Assembly (NCBI GenBank): GCA_910580075.1
Contig: CAJTVR010000140.1
Span: 1-9,034 of the forward strand
Reading direction: 5' to 3'
DNA length: 9,034 bases
From: an uncultured Eubacterium sp.
GTDB lineage: Bacteria > Bacillota > Clostridia > Lachnospirales > Lachnospiraceae
Below, one piece after another: positions 1-4,533 of the stretch. Numbering within the stretch: position 1 is the stretch's first letter; every line of letters starts with the position of its first letter. The translations under genes and the position numbers were made by a program. Under the pieces are notes generated by a model. It did not search any database and had not been told where the DNA came from. It saw nothing but the letters and a program-made list of their open reading frames with translations.

Positions 1-37
1 GAAAATTAAGAATTTCTAACAGTTCTCCGGAGTCACA
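1..37 (+). repeat. 3' end of a structured repeat element (copy C, cut by window edge)
   Basis: These 37 bases match 8998-9034 at 36 of 37 positions; the only difference is a at 21 against t at 9018. In the complete copy this stretch is most of the 3' arm of the long closing helix, followed by the palindrome CTCCGGAG and the tail TCACA. Similarity to the other copies stops after TCACA, so position 37 is close to the element's right boundary. The rest of the copy lies outside the window. The near identity with the far copy suggests recent spread or gene conversion. Confidence 0.8.
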
Positions 38-84
38 GAAAAAGGAAAAAGTTTCACTTCCCGGCTGGTACCGGCGAATTTTGC

Positions 85-139
85 ATATCTGCCTGTCAGC
101 TGCTTTTCAGACGTATTCCGGAGTATGTCAGGCAGATAT
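85..139. repeat. Inverted repeat / stem-loop in intergenic region
   Basis: Bases 85-95 (ATATCTGCCTG) and 129-139 (CAGGCAGATAT) are perfect 11-bp reverse complements around a 33-nt loop. The loop contains CCGGAGT, which also occurs at the end of the neighbouring repeat element. There is no T run after the stem on the plus strand, so it is not a typical intrinsic terminator. It may be a second small hairpin element or part of a longer structured transcript; no function is assigned. Confidence 0.55.
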
Positions 140-150
140 TTGTTTTACAG

Positions 151-204
151 CAGCTGGAAACCTGGAAGCTGGCATTCAGACATATATTCTGCCGGAACCA
201 GCTG
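151..204. repeat. Weak nested inverted repeat between element copies
   Basis: Bases 151-157 (CAGCTGG) and 198-204 (CCAGCTG) are reverse complements, with a possible inner pairing of GGCA (171-174) with TGCC (190-193). The stem lies immediately before the diverged element copy at 209-455. With the stem-loop at 85-139 it fills the 170 nt between two element copies. A 7-bp stem across a 40-nt loop can arise by chance, hence the low score. Confidence 0.3.
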
Positions 205-208
205 AATG

Positions 209-455
209 GAGAACCTGTTCCTTTCTCTGTTTCGCCTTTGTTCAATAAAAAATCTTAAAATTTTCTGTTTCGGGACGGTGGCAGCAAACGGAGCAGTGCC
301 TGATGCCATAGCGTTTTGGCATGTTTTCAGCAGTGGTACAGGCAGGCATCCTTTGGGGCTTCCAGGTTTTTTCATGCGGCAGACAGTGTGCCCCAAATCC
401 TGTATATCAGGCAGAATACTAAGAATTTCCAGCTTTTCTCCAGAGCAGAGTCACA
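209..455 (+). repeat. Diverged copy of the structured repeat element (copy B)
   Basis: This stretch aligns along its whole length with 8793-9034, at roughly three quarters identity by eye. The best blocks are the hairpin 296-349, the block around 352-366 and the right end reaching GTCACA at 450-455. Pairing is kept in both inner hairpins. GTGCCTG (296-302) pairs with CAGGCAT (343-349), ending in a G-U pair. ATGCC (303-307) pairs with GGCAT (318-322). TTTGGGGC (352-359) pairs perfectly with GCCCCAAA (390-397). The long closing helix is eroded here: arms near 249-267 and 412-428 still pair only in blocks. It lies downstream of the leftward HD gene and reads against it. Open reading frames across it are not shared with the other copy, so it is judged noncoding. 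Confidence 0.75.
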
Positions 456-545
456 TCAGAAGGAACAGCTTTTCCATCCGGCTGCCAGTGACAGAATAAA
501 TGTCTGGCTGCCGTGCTATAGCGCGTGTCTGGAAAACGTTTCTCC

Positions 546-592
546 GCCCGGCGTCCGGGCAATCTGTACTTTCCGGGTAATCCGTACTTTCC
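546..592. repeat. Short GC hairpin fused to an 18-bp tandem repeat
   Basis: GCCCGG (546-551) and CCGGGC (555-560) form a perfect 6-bp stem with a 3-nt loop. Overlapping its right arm are two 18-bp direct units, 557-574 and 575-592, which agree at 16 of 18 positions. The block lies 24 nt past the stop codon of the HD gene, where a terminator for the leftward operon would be expected. However, no proper T run follows on the minus strand, so terminator function is doubtful. Confidence 0.5.
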
Positions 593-615
593 AATAAATA
601 ATACAGCCGCACGCT

Positions 616-1089
616 CTAACAGCAAAAACTTCTTGTCTGCCGCAGGACTTCATAAGCAGAGCAGAATTTATCCGCAATGCAGACAATGACAGCGGCGCGG
701 CATTTTGGAATATGGCGGATTGTCAGGGGCCACATATGGCTTTCAATGATATTGCATTCACAGGGAGTCAGCTGGTAACGCATGGAAGCATTTTTCAGTG
801 CAATTGCAGGATGGTGCAGCCCGTGCAGACGGCCGGGATACCCGTTGTTATGCCAGTCATATAAATAAAAGTCATGCAGAAAAGCGCCGCGTACCAGATC
901 TTTGTCCGGTGCGCCGATATGAAGCCGGCGGTTTAAGAAAAAACTAAACCGTGCGACGCTGATCACGTGACTGTAAGTAGAAATCTGCCCGTGCTGAATG
1001 CAGCGCTTCATAATGGCAGTTTCTCTGGTATGAAGAAATTCCTGAAGGTAATTTCGGATTTCTTTGTTTTCCATGGATGTCAGTTTCAT
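616..1089 (-). CDS. HD-domain protein (putative metal-dependent phosphohydrolase)
   Basis: A 157-residue single-domain protein of the HD superfamily, whose members usually hydrolyse phosphate esters using a metal held by histidines and aspartates. Visible motifs are H41 (TYSHVISVA), the H72-D73 pair (GAFLHDFYLYDWH), histidines 89, 92 and 93 before a PAIALKNA helix, H118 (ESHMWPLT) and D140 (CIADKFCSAYE). This spacing is that of the short stand-alone HD proteins of Clostridia, and the length is complete. The ATG at 1089 was chosen because AGGAAAGGAA lies upstream of it; the ATG at 1074 has no ribosome site. It starts 30 nt after the PF06541 gene ends, so the two are probably one transcript. 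The substrate cannot be told from the sequence. Confidence 0.85.
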   Translation of the reverse strand: MKLTSMENKEIRNYLQEFLHTRETAIMKRCIQHGQISTYSHVISVARFSFFLNRRLHIGAPDKDLVRGAFLHDFYLYDWHNNGYPGRLHGLHHPAIALKNASMRYQLTPCECNIIESHMWPLTIRHIPKCRAAVIVCIADKFCSAYEVLRQTRSFCC

Positions 1090-1119
1090 AAGAAATCAGT
1101 TCCTTTCCTGCTTCCCGGT

Positions 1120-1944
1120 TCATTGTTTTGTCTGACTGTCTGTTTTTTTCTTTTTCTTCCTGAAAGAGAGCGCATGTTTTACGCGTTTTCCGATATCGCT
1201 GTATGCAGTGCGTGGAAAAGATATCGAAGTACTCATCAAACGTGTCTGCACCCAGTTCAGGTCAGACAGTGTTTTCTTAATCTCTTCTTTTGTACGGTGT
1301 TCACGATATTCTTCCAGAGAAATTTTTTCTCTCAGACTGTCGATTCCTTCCGAAAGATTCTGTCTGGCATTCGATATAAAACTGCTGTAGCGTTCTGCAA
1401 TCTGTGTGTCAATTGCGTGCAGGGCAGCTTCAAGTTTTGCGTTTATCTGAGCTAAGGAGTCTGCGGTCAATGCACAGTCTGCTGCAAATACTGCCATGGC
1501 AAGCAGGGCAGCCAGTTCCTGTAATTCGTGGGGAATCGGGGCTGTCAGGCGTGAAATAAAAGGATGCAGGCCGTATAATACAAGCAGTCCTGCAAATCCA
1601 AAACCAACAGAACAGGGCAGGCAGATGCGGCCATGGAGATTTAGAGGCTGGCTGCTATAATCCCACCAGACAGCATGAAATATACGCTCTGTTGCATAAG
1701 ATGTCGCATATTCCAGGACAGCAGAACCAAGCATGCATGTGAAAAATACACTGCAGGCATCAGGAAGGCTGCTGCATATAAGGACATCTAAAACTGCGCC
1801 GACACCATAAATCGGGCAGTATGGGCCGATCAGCATGCCACGGTTGTCCCAGCTTAACTGTTTAATGCTGCAGTAAACAGTTTCGTAAATCCAGCCGATG
1901 ATACTGTATAGAATAAACCATATAAATAATGTAACTATGTGCAT
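1120..1944 (-). CDS. PF06541-type membrane protein (putative ABC-transporter type IV family)
   Basis: A 274-residue protein with a hydrophobic N-terminal half and a charged C-terminal half. Likely membrane segments are near residues 3-25, 37-58, 64-85, 108-132 and 138-160. The segment WWDYSSQPLNLHGRICLPCS (about 93-112) matches the W-W-D-Y...N...GR-CL signature of this family. Residues about 163-235 look like a helical, possibly coiled-coil cytoplasmic region, and the tail at 263-267 is a lysine run. The frame stays open upstream to 2049. The ATG at 1944 was chosen because CGGAGG lies 4 nt before it and the family begins with this hydrophobic helix; the extra residues upstream look random. 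No ATP-binding partner gene is nearby, so a transport role is only a family label. Co-transcription with the HD gene is likely. Confidence 0.82.
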   Translation of the reverse strand: MHIVTLFIWFILYSIIGWIYETVYCSIKQLSWDNRGMLIGPYCPIYGVGAVLDVLICSSLPDACSVFFTCMLGSAVLEYATSYATERIFHAVWWDYSSQPLNLHGRICLPCSVGFGFAGLLVLYGLHPFISRLTAPIPHELQELAALLAMAVFAADCALTADSLAQINAKLEAALHAIDTQIAERYSSFISNARQNLSEGIDSLREKISLEEYREHRTKEEIKKTLSDLNWVQTRLMSTSISFPRTAYSDIGKRVKHALSFRKKKKKTDSQTKQ

Positions 1945-2075
1945 AAAACCTCCGTGTAATAAATGACAGACACCGTGATAACAACAGCCTGAAAAATTCT
2001 GTAATACGCGGTTATAACGGATGTTTTTCACTGCTGCTGTAAATATCACTGATCCAGTATCTGTTTAGGCATGAT

Positions 2076-2318
2076 CTAAATAACAGGAGGAATAGGATAG
2101 TATTGCGCTATATATTTCATGGCATCCGCCTGGCTCAGTCCGCATTCTGACTGAAGCTTTTCAGCAGCAGCTTCTTCTGAAATACCGAAATCCCTGCATG
2201 TTTTTACAATACCTTCGATTTTTCCTTCGATTTTTCCTTCGATTTTTCCTTCGATTTTTCCTTCGATCCTGCCTTTTTCTCTGCCTTCATTTTCCAGCTC
2301 TTTTAATGCAGTACACAT
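2076..2318 (-). CDS. Candidate intragenic small protein (C-terminal 80 residues of the Rpn gene)
   Basis: An in-frame ATG at 2318-2316 (codon 258 of the nuclease gene) is preceded by AAAGGAGAGGTGAT. GAGGTG (2330-2325) sits 6 nt before the ATG, a better ribosome site than that of the full-length start. The product would begin MCTALKELENEG, contain the IEGK repeats and the terminal helices, and lack the whole nuclease domain. In E. coli, rpn genes are known to produce such internal C-terminal proteins, which bind and block the full-length toxic nuclease. By analogy this would be the antitoxin; that is inference. The alternative is that the GGAGAGGTG run only reflects the Lys-Gly-Glu-Val codons. 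Confidence 0.5.
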   Translation of the reverse strand: MCTALKELENEGREKGRIEGKIEGKIEGKIEGKIEGIVKTCRDFGISEEAAAEKLQSECGLSQADAMKYIAQYYPIPPVI

Positions 2319-3089
2319 ATTGATCACCTCTCCTTTGCTTTTCAGGGCCTTATTTATTAATGTTTTGGATTCAGCAGCAGCTCCGACTGCCAGCCCGAGA
2401 TCGGCACTGATATTACGGCTGCCATAGACTTCCTGAATTTTTCGATAGTCCCTGCGGTAAATGCTGCGCATAATGTCAAAAAAATCATGTACCTCAGGAT
2501 TTTGAAAGCAGTATCTGTCGCTTTCAGTTATCTGGACCAGATTCATTTGATAATCATTTATTACATTTGCAAGCTGACGGGGGATTTGCTGCATATCAAG
2601 CATATCCGTTAAGGCAAGCGGGCCGTCCCAGGGATTTTCTCCATAATATATACACAAAGTGACTGCCGGATGCAGCCTGTCTGATTTGCGCATACCAGAG
2701 AGAAATTCATCCCGGCTGTCCCAGATTCCGGTTTTTTTATTCTTTTTTACCAGTTCAGTGTACTCTTTCAGATAAATGAGCGTGTCGCCTGCCATATTAC
2801 GCAGCGGCATAGCGTAATGCACTTTCATCTGGTTTTCCAGCCCGAGGATGATAAAATCTATCCCATAGGTGCTCTTTTTTACAACATCTAAAAGATGTCC
2901 GAGTGTTTCTGCATGGCCGTTAAATTTCAGAACAGATGAAATATCTGTATCTGATTCTTTCAGGGTATCCGGGTCTAAGACCCGTTCTCCGCCGAACAGG
3001 GTGCCGTTAAATAAATCTGCAAAGCGCTGGCTGTCACGCCAGAAGTTTTTCAGAACAATGTCTGGCCTGATGCTATTATTTGATGACAT
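2076..3089 (-). CDS. Rpn-family recombination-promoting nuclease / PD-(D/E)XK putative transposase
   Basis: A 337-residue protein of the Rpn (transposase_31-like, PD-(D/E)XK) group. Members are DNA endonucleases; E. coli Rpn proteins stimulate recA-independent recombination and have been linked to phage defence. Seen here: an N-terminal opening with D10, N28 and D39; a likely catalytic strand at 78-87 (D78, E85, Q87 in IDFIILGLENQ) followed by VHYAMPLRNM; and the family block VTLCIYYGENPWDGP near 143-157. The C-terminal part (258-337) is a charged tail with IEGK repeats (274-293) and a small helical end (ISEEAAAEKLQSECGLSQADAMKYI). The start at 3089 has GTGAGG 4 nt upstream. The gene diverges from proC across a 447-nt gap. 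An internal start at codon 258 is described separately. There are no flanking inverted repeats of its own, so it need not be mobile. Confidence 0.85.
   Translation of the reverse strand: MSSNNSIRPDIVLKNFWRDSQRFADLFNGTLFGGERVLDPDTLKESDTDISSVLKFNGHAETLGHLLDVVKKSTYGIDFIILGLENQMKVHYAMPLRNMAGDTLIYLKEYTELVKKNKKTGIWDSRDEFLSGMRKSDRLHPAVTLCIYYGENPWDGPLALTDMLDMQQIPRQLANVINDYQMNLVQITESDRYCFQNPEVHDFFDIMRSIYRRDYRKIQEVYGSRNISADLGLAVGAAAESKTLINKALKSKGEVINMCTALKELENEGREKGRIEGKIEGKIEGKIEGKIEGIVKTCRDFGISEEAAAEKLQSECGLSQADAMKYIAQYYPIPPVI
2212..2267. repeat. 12-bp in-frame tandem repeat in the Rpn tail
   Basis: Four perfect copies of CCTTCGATTTTT (plus strand) run from 2212 to 2259, with a fifth partial copy (CCTTCGAT) at 2260-2267. 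Read on the minus strand, each unit encodes Ile-Glu-Gly-Lys or a rotation of it. The exact DNA identity of the units points to recent slippage. Because the unit is four codons, changes in copy number lengthen or shorten the tail without breaking the frame. The array lies within both the full-length nuclease and the candidate internal protein. Confidence 0.9.
2325..2333 (-). promoter_or_regulatory. Internal Shine-Dalgarno site within the Rpn gene
   Basis: On the minus strand this reads GGAGAGGTG, complementary to the 16S anti-SD tail, and lies 6 nt upstream of the in-frame ATG at 2318. It decides the proposed internal start. Confidence 0.55.
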
Positions 3090-3171
3090 ACTGCCTCACT
3101 TTCCTAAATCTGCTGTAATACGATGATATGCCGTTTCCCGTCCCTGTATTTTTGGTTTATAATATAACTTT

Positions 3172-3200
3172 TTGGCAGAAAGGCTTTTTATTAGTATAAT
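3172..3200 (+). promoter_or_regulatory. Strong sigma-A-type promoter far upstream of proC
   Basis: TTGGCA (3172-3177) matches the -35 consensus at 5 of 6 positions. It is followed by a 17-nt spacer and a perfect -10 TATAAT (3195-3200). Transcription would start near 3207, leaving about 330 nt before the proC start codon. That leader includes the inverted repeat at 3315-3371. Confidence 0.6.
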
Positions 3201-3314
3201 CGGTGAAGTAACATAAGTCAACTGATGTACAGATCATCTGGCAGGAAAACAGAATGTGCATTACTGTTCACACCAGGGCTTTGGATTCACTGCAAAATCT
3301 GTAACAATGCGCAG

Positions 3315-3371
3315 ATTCAGCCAGTAAGAAATTCAGCTCTTTGCCGGAGACAAATGTCCAGCTGGCTGAAT
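3315..3371 (+). promoter_or_regulatory. Inverted repeat with two competing 5' arms in the proC leader
   Basis: ATTCAGCCAG (3315-3324) is a perfect 10-bp complement of CTGGCTGAAT (3362-3371). AATTCAGC (3329-3336) can instead pair with GCTGAATT (3365-3372), so two mutually exclusive hairpins share one 3' arm. The loop holds CCGGAG and the ATG of a short open frame. This could be an attenuator-like leader or a small RNA, but there is no T run after the stem. Confidence 0.35.
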
Positions 3372-3476
3372 TCCATTACTGTGGCATTGGCAGCGGGGAT
3401 AGTATTGAGTGTGTTTGAAAAATATTCAGGAAATATTTATAAAACGGCTCTTTTCATTTTCTATGGAATCATGTAA
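3354..3476 (+). CDS. Possible 40-residue membrane peptide
   Basis: The ATG at 3354 follows GGAG with only a 4-nt gap, and the frame ends at 3476. The peptide begins MSSWLNSITVALAAGIVLSV and ends IYKTALFIFYGIM, so it has one clear hydrophobic segment (about 7-22) and a second weaker one (about 29-40). No family was recognised. Against it, the best proC promoter (3415-3443) lies inside the frame, and the ribosome site is weak and within a hairpin loop. It may be a chance frame in a leader. Confidence 0.2.
   Translation: MSSWLNSITVALAAGIVLSVFEKYSGNIYKTALFIFYGIM
3415..3443 (+). promoter_or_regulatory. proC promoter with an overlapping CodY-like box
   Basis: TTGAAA (3415-3420), a 17-nt spacer and TATAAA (3438-3443) form a good sigma-A promoter, giving a leader of about 87 nt before proC. 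The spacer is a near palindrome (AATATT...AAATATT). Its first 15 bases (3421-3435) match the CodY consensus AATTTTCWGAAAATT at 12 positions. CodY represses amino-acid biosynthesis genes in many Firmicutes when branched-chain amino acids and GTP are plentiful. A repressor bound between -35 and -10 would block this promoter. That CodY acts here is inference. Confidence 0.5.
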
Positions 3477-3536
3477 GATATTTTATTAGGCAGACAGAAA
3501 CGGGCGCAGAATTGCAGACATATGGAGGAAGCATTG

Positions 3537-4331
3537 ATGAAAATAGGATTTATAGGATGCGGCAATATGGGAACCGCAATGTTAAAAGGTATTTTGAAAG
3601 CAGGAGTAATAAAACCGGGAGAATTAACTGCTTCGGCGAAAAGTACGAAGACACAGGATAAAATAAAAAATGAATTAAAGATCTGCCTGGCTGAAAGCAA
3701 CGAAGAAGCCGTGCGCTTTTCTGACATCGTTTTTCTGGCAGTCAAGCCGCAGTATTATGAACAGGTAATTACCCAGATCAGAGAGTTTGTGCGGGAAGAT
3801 CAGATTTTTGTATCAATTGCACCTGGAAAGTCTTTGAAATGGCTGGAAAATCTGTTTGGAAAGCCGGTAAAACTAGTGCGCACGATGCCGAATACTCCGG
3901 CTATGGCAGGAGAGGGCATGACGGCATACTGTGCCGGTGAGCGGGTGAGCGGGCAGGAAAAGCAGCAGATAGCACAGATCTGCGGATATTTTGGGAAGGC
4001 AGAGGAGGTAAGCGAATCTCTGATGGATACTGTGACAGCGGTAAGCGGCAGTTCACCAGCGTATGTGTTTATGTTTATAGAGGCAATGGCAGATGCAGCC
4101 GTGGCAGACGGCATGCCTAGGGAAAAAGCATATACGTTTGCATCGCAGGCAGTGCTTGGAAGTGCAAAAATGGTGCTGGACACAGGTCTGCATCCGGGAG
4201 TATTAAAAGATATGGTATGTTCGCCAGGCGGCACGACAATTGAGGCAGTGCGTGTGCTGGAAGAAAAAGGTATGCGCAGCAGTGTAATTGAGGCGATGAA
4301 GGCGTGTACGAAAAAGGCGTCGCAGATGTAG
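3537..4331 (+). CDS. proC: Pyrroline-5-carboxylate reductase
   Basis: A cytoplasmic enzyme that reduces 1-pyrroline-5-carboxylate to L-proline with NAD(P)H, the last step of proline synthesis. The protein has 264 residues, normal for ProC. The N-terminal Rossmann motif MKIGFIGCGNMG (1-12) binds the cofactor. AVKPQ (68-72), VRTMPNTPAMAGEGMT (114-129), AVSGSSPAYVF (168-178) and DMVCSPGGTTIEAV (225-238) are the family blocks of the substrate and dimer domain. The ATG at 3537 was chosen over 3522 because GGAGG lies 8 nt before it; the earlier ATG overlaps that ribosome site. The nearest promoter is at 3415-3443. The gene is followed by leuA, which has its own promoter. No missing residues were noticed. 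Confidence 0.95.
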   Translation: MKIGFIGCGNMGTAMLKGILKAGVIKPGELTASAKSTKTQDKIKNELKICLAESNEEAVRFSDIVFLAVKPQYYEQVITQIREFVREDQIFVSIAPGKSLKWLENLFGKPVKLVRTMPNTPAMAGEGMTAYCAGERVSGQEKQQIAQICGYFGKAEEVSESLMDTVTAVSGSSPAYVFMFIEAMADAAVADGMPREKAYTFASQAVLGSAKMVLDTGLHPGVLKDMVCSPGGTTIEAVRVLEEKGMRSSVIEAMKACTKKASQM

Positions 4332-4344
4332 GACCGTGCTTATG

Positions 4345-4373
4345 TCCCGGGCTGTATTTTCTTACGGGATTTT
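4345..4373 (+). terminator. Weak candidate terminator after proC
   Basis: TCCCG (4345-4349) pairs with CGGGA (4365-4369) around a 15-nt loop, and TTTT follows at 4370-4373. The stem is short and the T run is only four bases, so termination would be partial at best. It lies 14 nt past the proC stop codon and upstream of the separate leuA promoter. Confidence 0.3.
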
Positions 4374-4471
4374 GCGGCAGGGTACACAGCTTCAGGCCGG
4401 TCTGCAGCTGTTTATGGCAGCAGTTCAATAGATTAACCGGACTGTTAATGTGATTATTTAGCGCCATGCCC

Positions 4472-4500
4472 TTTTCAAATAGAGAAAAATCAGGTATAAT
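4472..4500 (+). promoter_or_regulatory. leuA promoter
   Basis: TTTTCA (4472-4477, 4 of 6 to the -35 consensus), a 17-nt spacer and a perfect TATAAT (4495-4500). The start site would be near 4507, leaving a leader of under 30 nt. That is too short for a T-box or leader-peptide attenuator, so control, if any, should be at initiation. Confidence 0.65.
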
Positions 4501-4533
4501 AATACAAGCTGAACGTAATTGGAGGAATGGAAA

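Larger units (their letters stand above)
3090..3536. other. Divergent intergenic control region between the Rpn gene and proC
   Basis: This 447-nt gap separates the leftward Rpn gene from the rightward proC. It holds two plus-strand promoters (3172-3200 and 3415-3443), an inverted repeat (3315-3371) and one short open frame (3354-3476). No convincing minus-strand promoter for the Rpn gene was found; the AT-rich TATAATATAA at 3158-3167 reads as a -10 in either direction but lacks a good -35 on the minus strand. No T-box (no GGTGG/ACCGCG core) or other riboswitch was recognised. Confidence 0.6.

Noticed and set aside
546..560. GC hairpin as an intrinsic terminator of the HD operon
   Set aside because: On the minus strand the bases after the stem are GGAGAAACG, not a T run; only a short TTTT appears later.
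206..597. Open frames on both strands across the left repeat-rich region, 68 to 97 codons
   Set aside because: They lie across the repeat copy. The equivalent frames in the copy at 8793-9034 are shifted or stopped, no family motif is visible, and the sequence is better explained by RNA/DNA structure.
1951..1980. TTGTTA-N17-TATTAC as a promoter for the PF06541 gene
   Set aside because: Both boxes match only 4 of 6, and the -10 abuts the ribosome site, so the start point would fall at or within the ribosome site and start codon.
2076..3089. Treating the Rpn gene as the mobiliser of the hairpin repeats
   Set aside because: The repeat copies do not flank this gene closely, and no shared end sequence or target duplication is visible. 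The name 'transposase' in this family is historical, and nuclease activity is better supported.
4332..4533. A leucine T-box or leader-peptide attenuator before leuA
   Set aside because: No T-box core or leucine-rich leader frame was seen, and the good promoter at 4472-4500 leaves under 30 nt of leader. A CodY-like match there is poor (about 7 of 15).
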